A stretch of DNA of 64,000 bases from Aurelia coerulea. Its lineage: Eukaryota > Cnidaria > Scyphozoa > Semaeostomeae > Ulmaridae. Position 1 is the first letter of the stretch, and each line of letters begins with the position of its first letter. The translations under genes and the position numbers were made by a program. Location of the stretch: NCBI GenBank assembly GCA_039566865.1, contig CM076959.1, positions 4,323,501-4,387,500 on the forward strand, given 5' to 3'. This document shows positions 31,966-43,900 of this stretch, one piece after another. The notes beneath the pieces are model-generated. The model was given only the letters and a program-made list of their open reading frames with translations. It had not been told where the DNA came from and made no database searches.

Positions 31966-32965
31966 ATTTCTCCGTGCCCGTTACCTCTTACGCTTCCATA
32001 TACACCTCAGAACTAACGTGAGGTTCGTGCATATCTGTGGACAGAACTCTTGGCTCTTCCTCAAACACGTCTTTATCCTCCACCACTATAACTTCTTTCT
32101 TTGCTTCCTACGGAGAGAAAGGCACTTAGCTTTAAAATTACGCCCTAACAAATCACTGTAGTTACATGCTTTTATTGGCAGTTGCTCTTTCATAGACATA
32201 TGGCATATAGTTGTTATGAAGAGCAATTGCCAATCAATTAAGAATGTGGATCAGTATTTCCTCGAGCAATAGTAATTTTCCTTTGATTTCTACATGTTGT
32301 CGATCGGAGTGTTGTTCAGATGCATGTGTTTCAAGAATATTAAAATTTTGAACGGACGAAAAGTGTCATAATCACAAATGGGGAATCAAAGAGAAAACCT
32401 TGCTGTAGTATTTAGACTAGGGCACAGCTAGCCCCGTGTTATGTTATTGGATATTCATGAGTGTTATGTGATGATTTGGTTGCTAGATTCACCTCGTTAC
32501 ATTTAATGATCAGAACACGCTTCACACTATCTTAAATTTGCCAACAAACCTCTCTTTCCTTTGGGCCTCCTACGACAACGTCTCTTTTACATTGCGTAGT
32601 CCTACGTCCTTGGTCGCTCATCTGCACCACTGTGTATTCTACAACAGAAATGTGAAGCTTTTAATATGATAGGGCATTACAGTTGCAAGGGACTACCCCT
32701 GGTATTTCAACTCTAGCGCTCAAGAAGTAATGAAGCTTGTCCATCAAATGTCTTAGAAAGGGGTGGGGGACTTCAACATTTCAAGTTTCCAGTCAATCCA
32801 GGACAGATAAACCAGGAGAATGTGGAAAGATGGTAATCCTTTCAAAATATTTCATCGTTCTTCAAATTATGGGGTGAAACATGTTTCCTGCATCATTGAT
32901 CAAATGTGAGAAGAAACGGTCACAGAAGTCACCAGAAAAAATAACCAGTTCAACATCCATTTTAG
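31966..32965. other. Intron or spacer, no gene seen
   Basis: AT-rich DNA between the exon at 31946 and an inverted-repeat element. A short inverted pair (TTGGCAGTTGCTCTT near 32175 and AAGAGCAATTGCCAAT near 32220) can form a small hairpin. Nothing else can be assigned. Confidence 0.35.
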
Positions 32966-33807
32966 CGGCTTGTGTAAAACGCAGGTCATGCAGGTTAAGA
33001 AAACGCGGGGTAAATCATGCGGGTCAAAAATGGTGGCCATGGGCATACTGGCTTTAGGCCCTCCGCCGTTTGCACGGAAAGCGTTCGTTCAGTCGTTCGT
33101 TGGATCTGAAAGGACCCCTTGAGTTTTTGATAACAAGTTGCTGGGTGTTTCAAATAAGAATGTGTTACCAAAATAATGAAAATTGTGTAACTATCTTATA
33201 TTTTGTCTGAGATGGTAATGCGCATATTTCCGCTGTGTTGTGGTATGGTAAAACTCACCAAATGCTTACGAAGGAGAAGAAGGAACCTATCACTAAATAC
33301 AACAAAAATTTGAGAAGGCTGAGAAACTGCAGAAACCATTGGTACCCATGACCTGGTATTTTTAACATTTTGCTAAAAGCAGCTACAAGCAGACGAAAGC
33401 TGACTGATCCAATGCCTAAAATTTCTCAGAAAACTAACAATGATCTTGACAAATTTAGTTCTTACATACAGCGTTTTGAAATAATTTTGATGAGATCCTC
33501 ATTTGGACTAAGTGCAGCACTCAGAGATTTTATTATGTTGGAGAGGTTTCCCCTAGCAACAAATCTCATTATGTTGACCACAAGCCGCCTCAAATGATAA
33601 TTTGCATTCAAAATTGCCCCACTCAAATGATCGTCGAGACTTTGAAGGTTTCTTATCACAATGTAACCAGGTAACCTTTGGACTATCTTACTTACAATAT
33701 CGGTAGGCTGTAAGCCGAAAGCCAGTATGCCCATGGCCTCTAGTTTTGACCCGCACGATTTAACCCGCGTTTTCTTAACCTGCATGGCCTGCGTTTTACA
33801 CAAGCCG
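32966..33807. mobile_element. Non-autonomous element with about 98-bp inverted repeats
   Basis: The left arm (32966-33063) starts CGGCTTGTGTAAAACGCAGG; the right arm (33707-33807) is its reverse complement with few changes, including CCATGGGCATACTGGCTTT. The 640-base interior has no recognised gene. A target duplication is not clear. Confidence 0.75.
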
Positions 33808-34656
33808 TGTAGCACATTGAAACTTGGTATTTTGAAGAAAAAGTGTGAAATTTGAGATTAGGATGAACAGTGAGAGTGAAAGGTGTAGAGTATCTGGCAT
33901 ATTTCTGAAACATAATCCTTAATCAATATTTAGATAGTTAATAGGAAATAGTTGGATATTGAGAGCTTAACGCTCATGATTAAAGTATTAGATAAGTCTA
34001 CGTTCATATATTTGCAGAGAAACTAACACTTTAGTGGATGCATATTGCTGCAGATTTCTGATCCATATTTCATATATTTTCATATTTCATACACATATTT
34101 TTTATAAGAAACTAAGAATTTGAGCCAATACTTAAAGTATCTTAAAATTATCAGATTTTGAGAAATTGAGTTTCCTATGAGTTTTGTTTAGAGGTTCCAT
34201 AACAATCTTCATGTTCACTACTTCTGTTCCCTCATGAACATTTCAAACAAAGTTTTAAGGCTTTCCAACGTTTAGACATAACTCCCGTACAAGTAATATG
34301 ACAGAAGCTCCTACTTGGATGGTCTAAATCTAAATCTTACTTGGACTGTTTCAAATTAGCCTATCACATTTAGCAAATTAATGGATTTATCATCTTCTCA
34401 AAATGGAAAAGTAAAAGAGCTATAAAATACTAATATTAAGATTTTCTCTAGTCGACCTTGCCACCAATTTTTTTGTTTGACTGCAAACATCAGGCATAGT
34501 TTAGGCCTCTTTGCACAGTGAAGCTTTTCTTTGCCATATGCATTGACATCTTTTGGGAGGGTAATATGTGGAGTTTGCTTAAGATAGCAAACCAACATGA
34601 AATTTTACTGAAGGCTATTTCATTTAAAGTAGGATTATCAATGGCAAACACCTTAC

Positions 34657-37600
34657 CTTTCAAATTCACGTCTTTTGAACTGTCAGTAGTTGGCTTTGGA
34701 GTGGCTGACATTGATTCAGATGGCATATTCGATTCAGATGGCATATTTGATTCAGATGGTAGATTCGATTCAAATGATGCGTTCGAATCAGATGATAGAC
34801 TCGATTCTGATTTTGTCGATAAGGCACAATCGAAATCTGGATCTGCCACATTATCATCATTTTCATCATCATCCAAGTCAAATTCAAATCCCTGAAAATA
34901 TAATGGGTATGAAATTAAACAATATATTTGGATCTTGCTGCAGAACTGTCTTGGTGGCTGCAGACAACGAAGAAAAAAATCTGGTAATAATAGATCCTTG
35001 ACAATTTGGGGATAAAGCCCCTTTAATGTAGAGGTGCCAGCAATATAAAACCAAACTGATTTGAAGTAAGCCTCTTCTCGGGTACTATATCCGAGAAGTT
35101 TATTTTCTTTAATATCCCTGAAAAATCCCCAGATATCTAGAAGATCATTACCTCGGTAAATGAGAAATCAAATGAGATATTTTTGTCAAGGAAATTGCTT
35201 GAATTGTTGAGGAAATGATCATTAAAGTTCAAAACGAACCGTTATCCCTTGGAAAGGAAAAACATTTGCACAGTTTGGTTTGTGAATGAACATGGGCAGA
35301 GAATTCTGCCAAAACAGAAACAAGGATTAGCAAACAAACAAAGAGATTCTTGCACATGACAGACGGTCTCCTGGATCTTGATTACTTTTTGATTTTGTGA
35401 ACAAAATTAGAGGCTCAGACCAAAGGGGCAGTCATATCCTTCACAGAAATGCATTTGACCATGCATGCAACATACGGTAACAACCCTCATACAAGAACCT
35501 GCAAATAGAAACGACTTTAAGGAAAATGACTGATTTTTTTAGAAATGATATCCTTGAATTCAAACTTTAAAAAGGCACCCTTAATAAACTGGCTGTTTGA
35601 AAACAATTTTTTCTATTTTCAAGGTCCTCGCTGTACAATTTTTCAGAAAAAAGTCATGCATAGGTCATACTGAAAATACGAACTGGGAAAGGGAAGGCTA
35701 TTCGAAATCACCGGCCCCGGCCCCCCGGCCCTCGGCACCATGGCCCTCGGCCCTCGGCCCCCACAATTATAGGTATTTCTTCGTTTCATAACTGTCTGGC
35801 TGTTCCCGCATTTAAAATGATCCGAACGGTGCCGTTCAATTGAAAAATCGCAATTTTCGAAGCCTCCAAGAGCTTAAGAAACCCCCTTTCAAGCAAAGTG
35901 AGAGAACTTCGAGGGGCCGAGCAGTCATCCGAGTCTCGCAAAACAAGGTGAGTATGATTTCCTAAACAAACCACAAATGTACACACGCCACACGCTCCTT
36001 CGCATGCAATTCAAGCGCCTTCGTATTCGTTGGCTCTGGCTAACTGTTGCACTGAAAACCCTTCTTTCCCCTGTTTCGAAATTACGCAGAGTAAATTGTT
36101 GGTAAGTAACTCTTTCTAAGAGACTAAACGCACCGATGGCGAGATGACCATTAGCAAGAAATTAGGAAACTCTAAAGACTTTGTTGAAGTAGCTTTTTCC
36201 ATTTTGTTGAAAGAAGTTAATTCCTCTTTTCACTTGCTTCTTGTAACCTGTGCTTGCCTGAGTCCAAGACATTTATTCAGGGACCGCGCAGCGGTTTCAA
36301 AGTGGGGGGGGCTGGACGGCGAGCGAAGCGAGCAAAAAGGGGGGTCCGGGGGCTTGCCGCCGGAAAATTTTTGAGACCACGCCCTTTAGAAGGTCGGAAA
36401 ACGCCCTTTTCAACAAAAGACTTGCCTCTTTACGTCCATATTTATATACAGTTTGGCTCAAAAAAGATTTCAAATATATGAAAAGAGGCGTCATTACATC
36501 CAACAAAATTAACAGCATAGCGTTTCTTCTCATAAAAACGATTACTATTGAAGATCTGTCAGAGTAAACATTCTAATTTTTAACGAAATAGTCAGCAGTT
36601 GCCAAGAGGGACATCGTGTTAACTCGTTGTTTATGAAAGTTCAATATCGCTAGATTGCTGAAATTCGCTTGCTTCATATTTGAATTTAGTAAGGTTTTGA
36701 GACGTCTAGCCATCTAGAAGGTCTCTCAGCAAACGCAACAGTTGCGTGTATGAAAATTTTGAAAATTCCATATTTGTGAAAGAAAGCCCCCCCTAGCCCA
36801 ATGGCTGCGCGGTCCCTGCTGATTTATTGAAGGTGAAGGGGATCCTGCCGATCTAAAGAATGTTCGTGAAAACGATTTCAAGAGGAACCTTCAAAATTCT
36901 CTTTTACATAAGTATTATTCCGTTTTGATTATGGTTTCAAAGTACGCTTTACGTCATGCTTATTCACTTTGGTGTCCTGTCACCCACTCTAAAAGCTGAC
37001 CGTTCCAAGGGCCAAAAGTGAAGAATAATGTTGAACACTTTGCGGTCCACATATTTGTAAATAATGCATCAAAGAATGCAACCATATGGAATGTGACTCC
37101 CTCGATTGAATGCGAAGGCGCATGAATTGTATGCGAAGGAGAGTGTGGCGTATATACATTTGTGGTTTGTTTAGGAAACCATACTCAACTTGTTTTGCGA
37201 GACTCAGATGACTGCTCGGCCCCTCGAAGTTCTCTCACTTTGCTTGAAAGGAGTTTCGTAAGCTCTTGGAAGCTTCGAACATTGCGATCTTTCGATTGAA
37301 CGGCACCGTTCGGATCATTCTAAATGCGGGAATAGCCAGACAGTTATGAAACAAACAAATACCTACATATGTGGGGGCCGAGGGCCGAGTGCCATAGTGC
37401 CGAGGACCGGGGCCGGTGATCTCTAATAGCGGAAAGGGAAGCACTCAAGAAATGGAATCTGTTCAGACTTTAAGCCTTCCTTCCTAAAGGATCTTTCTCC
37501 TTATAATCAACAAATAAATAATTGTAAGCGATATTTGCATATAACTACCTTGTGAAAAGCCACAGTAGATTGCCTGGCGACTCGAGGAGTTTCAGTCTGT

Positions 37601-39691
37601 AAAATAATTCAAGTAAAAAACCCATAAATCCACACAAGTAAACACAAAAAGCATAGATGGAAAATACTTTGCTCCTTTCTATGGAATACGTCCATGTGCA
37701 GTCTGATATTGACGATCAAACAGATAGAGTAATTTTAATTGGAAAAGAAAGGATAGCTCAATCTTACCATAAAACACAGCAAGGACATAGGGTTATTTGA
37801 CAGTTAGAAAATTTAGAAGAAACCTATTCCAAACATATTCATATCCTAAAAATCTACATTTTTATTTGCAAAGTCTAAAAGAGTCAACTGTTCAATTGCA
37901 GAGCTTTTTCCAGATTATGATGTAAGCAATATTATCTAAATGGTTAAATTCTACGGAAGTAAACTAGCAAACAAGAAATGCTTGCATCACAATCTGACAC
38001 CAAAGAACATTGACGTCTACTTTGTCAGGAAAGCTTACTATCACTTTGCTTAAATTTAGTAACAATACTCTTTAAAGATGTTTCCTCAAGCCTGACCACA
38101 CTATTGCTTCAACATATTAGATGACAGTGGTAGTCAACAACTATGGATAATTGCATGAATCTGAAAATTGAGCGCCCACATCAGCCATTACCGAAGTATC
38201 AGATGTGATGCTGTTTGTAACTTGCTTTGTTTTGTTGTGCGTTTGTTTCATTAAGCTAGCTTGCACTTGCATCCTTTCAAATAACACTCAGATATTACAA
38301 TGATCGGGGAAGGCTGCTAATTCTTACATGAAATCTAATATTTTATCAAGGCTGCTGCCACTCTAGAAGAGCCACACTTAATTTTTGAGAGCATCCCTTG
38401 CTGGTTACTCTCAAAGAATCATTCATAATAGCATAACATCAGAGATTCCGAATCAGTAAGAGAATCTGGGAAGGTATCAGCCGACAAAGCTGACAAATTG
38501 CTTTGAATGACCTGGCAGTTCCATTCATGAGTTCATGAGCTCAAACACGTATCCATGGTGTTCTCACTCTTTGGACACAAAAGTCAAATGTGGAATAACA
38601 TATACCAAAGAAAAGTTTGTAAACACTACACACGACCTTCTTTCAATTAAAGTATAAACTTACATGCGATTGGTTGCTTTCCTGTTCTTCATCTGTGTCT
38701 GATATTTCCGGGAAGTTTCCCTTTATTCCAGAATCATTCCTCATCTCGCTCTGAAATTATTTCAAAGTAGAATTAATAACAGGAAAGTATAACCTTTCCA
38801 GCATTAATGATGACGTTACCCTGGGAATCAGATACTGGCAATCATGTTACAAAAGAAGTTGCAAAATAATAATTCAAACGGAAGCAGAATCTTACACAAC
38901 TTACTTCTTCCAAACTGATATCTAGCACAGAGGGCAACGACTGATCATGTTCCTCTTCATCCTCACTTTCAAAGATGTTGTCCATTTCTAAAAAATAAGC
39001 AATATGGTGGAAAACTTATGGAGAGCTACTCTTAACATCCTCAGATAACATTCTGAGATCAACATAGCTCAATATAATCGAGAAAAAAACTAATAGTTCT
39101 GAAATACTTATCATTACGATTGCATATTGATTACGATTACATATCATTAGGATTGGCTAAAAATATTAGCACCAGCTTGCGTACCCAGTTGTTGGGTAAC
39201 TGTTCCGAAATGGAGAATTAGCTTCAAATGATTATTATACTGTTTTCTGAGCATCCACTTACAGAAAAAACCTGCACACAAGAACCTAAGATTTTGAACT
39301 AAGCCGGTTCAGGTCCTTATGCAATGAGGTACCTCGAATAATCAGAGTGTAGATTCTTAACATAGGGTTAGGGCTAGCCAAATTTATTATGACTCCTGCC
39401 CCTACATATTTCACCCTAAGTGTACCCAGTTTACCTGGCTGCAGTTATTTCCCAATGAATGAATAAATGGAATAAATGAATTAATTAATGAAACCCTTTA
39501 TTAAGAACCTAATTAAGATATCAGGCTGAAAATGGTTCTAATTTATGTGGTACAAATAAATGATTTCAGGCTGTAGGCTCTTGATGAACGAAAGGTTCTG
39601 ATATGTGGGTTTTACTGTAAGGCTTACCGTTAATATCTTGCAGAAACGACTTGAAAGTTAGTTTACTTTTCTTTTCTTGCTTTTTCTGCTT
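34657..39691 (-). CDS. Acidic/Ser-rich exons of the long minus-strand gene
   Basis: Five exons join in phase, read from high to low. 39691-39628 (64 bp) encodes KQKKQEKKSKLTFKSFLQDI. 38987-38905 (83 bp) is acidic with FESEDEEEHDQSLP. 38750-38664 (87 bp) has FPEISDTDEEQESNQSH. 37596-37549 (48 bp) encodes TETPRVARQSTVAFHK. 34891-34657 (235 bp) has FDLDDDENDDNVADPDFD, then three SNMPSES-like repeats and STKSESSLSSDS. All have AG acceptors with pyrimidine tracts and GTAAGT-like or GTAG donors. The product is acidic and probably disordered, with repeated Ser-Glu/Asp patches. No domain is recognised. They connect by phase to the split exon at 31946. Confidence 0.55.
35707..37420. mobile_element. 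Inverted-repeat element with GC-rich ends, hosting a hAT-type MITE
   Basis: Arms of about 330 bases (35707-36030 and 37090-37420) are reverse complements, starting ATCACCGGCCCCGG. They include GGCCCTCGGC repeats, AACGGTGCCGTTC and GAACTTCGAGGGGCCGAGC. The middle contains the MITE at 36278-36818. It lies in the intron between the exons at 37549 and 34891. No gene is seen. Confidence 0.8.
36278..36818. mobile_element. hAT-type MITE with CAGGGACCGCGCAGC ends (copy 1)
   Basis: Ends CAGGGACCGCGCAGCGG and the reverse complement GCTGCGCGGTCCCTG. The left flank is CATTTATT; the right flank reads CTGATTTATT, the same 8 bases with a TG insertion. It shares its GC-rich end (GGACGGCGAGCGAAGCGAGC) and AT-rich body with the copy at 62663-63674, in opposite orientation. 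Confidence 0.75.
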
Positions 39692-40949
39692 CTAAAAGTT
39701 ATAGAGATGTATTTTGTTAACAGTATTCAGCAATTAACTTTACCTGAAATGTTTTTATCCAGTTCAAATGACTGAGGTGTATTCCCAAGAAAAAACTCTT
39801 ATGAAATTATCTCTTGTATTATATCCGTTACTATTTGTTTTCAAAATGATTGGCCTCTGTTCCTCATTCAAATTTTGTGCTCTAAAGCACTGTTGGAGCA
39901 ACGCTTCAGCTTTTCCTCATCTTCCAAAGCATGGACTGGAAAATAGCATAGCTTCCAAATCTTTAACTTGGATTTAAATGGTTGGTTTAAAATTATGTGA
40001 CTATTTCCTCTGACTGAGTGGCCTGAAACAAATTTTAGTTACTTATCTTTAATTCTGCCATTGGACTTTTCAGAAATTTTCAATATTTTTCGAAATTTCA
40101 GTGTATGCTACATTTTAACTCATTTGAGAGTGTGACGTCATCAAATTTCTAAATAATAAAATAATAAACCAGAAAAGTGACAGACATTCATAAGCTATGG
40201 TTTTCTTCAACTTATTTCATGTTGCTTCAGACAGTTTAGAAATTACGATGGTTTTAAGTTTTTTTGAAAATTGTCTTGATTTCTTTAAAAAGTAGAAAAA
40301 AGACTCTAATTCTGAAAATATTGAAGATTTCATAAAATTCCAATGGTAAAATTAGAAAGAAATAGCTGAAGTTTCTTGAAGTCATTCAGTTAAAAGAAGT
40401 AGGTCATAGAAATCTACACTCGAGAAATGAATGAATTACCATATATTTGAAACAGCTTTTTCAGAATGTAGGCATGCTTAAACTAACCAGCAGCATTTCA
40501 AAACATGACTGAGACTTTCAGCTACATGCTGTTTCTTGTTTGTGTTCATAACATGTGCTTTCAGGAAACTAAGTATGATCTAGTTCGTGAAGTTTTATTT
40601 GTGTTACTCTGTAGATATCTAAAGTCCATTAATCTACCTGCAATTCAAGACAATTTCAAGGAAGTTCCCTTCATTTACAGTAAATTATTGGAAATTGAAA
40701 ACCAGGCTGTTCCATTTCGGAAAATGACGTGTGCAGTAGGAGAAAAAATTCAACACACTGCGTTTCCTTTTGAATCAATTAGTGGTTTTAATACAGTCTG
40801 CCAGCCTCTTGCCTTGACGATCCTTCAAATTCACTTGAATTCACTCTGGGAAAAAACATTAAACAATTCAAATCATTTCAAATGATGCGAACTTTTTGAG
40901 ATAGCCCAAAAGATACATTTTTATCAATTAACACATGTTATACATCTAC
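39692..40949. other. Intron, no feature assigned
   Basis: Lies between exons 40950-41018 and 39628-39691. A 126-codon frame at 40505-40885 on the plus strand has no recognisable motif. A possible acceptor near 40021 is followed by ten codons and a stop, so an alternative last exon cannot be excluded. Confidence 0.3.
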
Positions 40950-43900
40950 CTTTGCTTTGTGTTCAACTACTGTTGAAGTTGGCTGCTTCCTTTTTGTTCC
41001 TTTCAATAAAGAAGCTCCCTGAAAGAAGAAAAAATATAAAAAGCTGCAACAAAATAAAACTGACCATAATACCTTTACTTGATATCAAGAAGTGAAAGGA
41101 AAATTCCAAAACAATGATAACATCCACATTCAAGATGTATACAGTAATCATTCTTGCAATGGAATTTGATGTGTTTTGAGAAAGGATTGCTAACTGCTCA
41201 ACAAAACTTATAGAGCAAATCTAATTCCTTTCAGATCTTACTTCCACATTTCATCACATTTTCTATATTGATTTACATTGTGGATGATAATCAAAAGTTG
41301 TGAAGGTACCCCAATCAAAAACAAAGTGCATTGTCCTGAGAGACCAATAAGATTGCATAAATCCTAATGAGTCCTAATGAGTCTCATTCTGAATCACAGG
41401 GAAAGTAATAGTAGTCAAATAATCAGCACATGCAGGACGAATGAATGAGTAGTTGTAATGTTCCAAAAATTAAAACAAATTGTACTGTTAGAGAAGATAT
41501 TTCTGAATCTCAGGCTTTCCATAAGAGTTAAAAGAAAAATCAACAACAACTTTCAAAAACAGCAACAAAAACAAACATACTTTACTTACTTTAAATAATT
41601 TTCCTGCACTAGACCCTGAAGCTGTGTCTGAGAGAGCATCCTTAGCTGATATATCCCTTTCCTGCAAAAGACCGGACAAAATACTCATAAAATATTCTTC
41701 CAAGATATCAACGCAATCTGATAAAGGGAAAGGGATCACAAACTAATTTGAAACTGATACAGTAAAAACGCGCTTATAAGAACCTAGTGGATTAAGAACC
41801 TACAGGCTGAAATTTTGCAATTAGACCCACATTGTACAAGAACCCAAGAGATCATGGGGTCCTATTCATAACAGAAGTTTGTGGAATAATCAGAAATGTG
41901 TATATTATCCTGGATTATAGAAAAATTTATGATTCTTCCAAAAATTGCTGTTGTGAATAATACCTCATAAACTCAAGTGATGTGAACTGACAGTAGATAA
42001 TAGGCCTGAAGTTTGATTCTAAAGGAAAGAAATTCCTGAAAAATCGGAATAAAATAAGAACCAATTTAAGAACCTGAACAGCCTCATTTCCCACTAATTA
42101 CCCAACACATAAGAACCTAGTCAGGCTGACTTGCAAAATTGTAGGTTCTTATACGCAGGTATTTACTGTAGTCTGTGCTGTTCCCTGGCAATGTATGTGT
42201 ATTAATCTATGGATAAAACACTTTAATGCTTCAACGGTGAAGATCTGAAATTTTCCACAAAACATAATGTATAATTATGTGTCCTAAGAAAGTATGTATC
42301 TAAATTGCATTGCAGGATCAAACCCTCTAATGTTTCAGCTCTCAACATTAGAATTGTCTACACAAAGTGTGTAATAATTTGTCCTCGAAAAGTATGAGTA
42401 TAATTATAGGATCAAACCCAACAATATTTCAGCTCTCAACATTAGAATTGTCCTCACATAGCATGTATAATAATTTGTCCACAAAAAGTGTGTATAATAG
42501 GGAGTCGTCATAAAGTATGTATACATATTTCAGGATTAAGAGAAATTGTCCACCCAACATCTGCATAATGTTTTCTCCTGTCAATGAATACCCTACCTAA
42601 ATTTTGGAAGGATACATGTCAATATAGTTGCAAGATATTTGGCTCATACAACCTAATTACCTTTGAGCGACCAGGCAATGTTTCTTTCAAAATATTGATA
42701 TCAGCATTGTCCTTACATTTCTGCAAATTAGGAAGGAATTTAAATTGCGTTTAGCAGGGTCAAAAGATGTGGTGATAAACAAGAGGCTTGTCACAAGTAA
42801 AGATCTAATAAAATTGGTGAATCCAGCACATGCTCAGCTTAGGATACATGGACAAGGAGTTAATTTTCAAATACTAAGAATAAAGTGTGATGTTAGAGAT
42901 TATACAATATCACAGAATCTCAAACCTTTCATAATTTTTAAAAAAACATCAGACACTTACTTCAAATGATATTGATGCACTGGACACGAAAGCTGTGGCT
43001 GAAACCGAATCTGTCGTTGAGATATCCCTTTCCTGTGTAAAACAGACAAAATCTTTACAAAATGATATTTCAAAATATCAAAGTACAGAAAAGGGACCAG
43101 ACTTCTATCAAAAAGATATTCTGGGTGTGGTAATAAAGGCTTATATTCTTACAAATAATCATAATTGTGTCCTCACACGTATGTGTATGGATTCCGCAAT
43201 TAAACTCTTCAATGCATAATGTTCAAGACCTAAAATCAATCACACAAAATAGGTACAATAATGTGCCCTCACAAGCTATGTATTTAAATTGCAGGATCAA
43301 ACTCTAATAAAATTTTTCACCTTTGCACATAATAACTATCCACACAGTGTCTATAATAATTTGTCCTCACAAAGTATGTGTATAATTTTAGGATCAAACC
43401 CTTTAATGTTTCAGCTCTCAACATTAGAATTTTCCACACAAAGTTTGCATAATAATTTGTCCTCACAAAGTATGTGTATAATTTTAGGATCAAACCCTTT
43501 AATGCTGCAGCTCTCAACATTAGAATTGTCCACACAAAGTGTGTATAATATTTTGTCCTCACAAAGTATTTGTATAATTTTCGGATCAAACACAACAATG
43601 TTTCAGCTCTAAACATTAGAAATGTCCTCATAAAGTATGTATAATAGGAAGTCCTCGTAATGTATGTATACAAATTTCTGGATTTCCTTTTATAATTCTG
43701 CAATGTACAAAAGAAATTGTTCACACAACATCAGCATAATGTTTCCTTCTGTCAATGAACACACTACCTAATTTTTGGAAAGATAAATGTTAATACAGTT
43801 GCAAACTACAGATATTTGCCTCATACAATCTAATTACCTTTGAGCGACCGGGCAATGTTTCTTGCAAAATATTGATATAAGCATTGTCCTTACATTTCTG

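Noticed and set aside
40505..40885. 126-codon frame on the plus strand
   Set aside because: No motif, within an intron, and no splice or codon signal to support it.
41662..41740. Extending the 72-bp exons upstream to include a DILEEYF-like stretch
   Set aside because: The stretch is similar in several copies, but its length differs by one base between copies (for example 41.7 kb and 43.0 kb), so the frame is not kept; it is better read as conserved intron.
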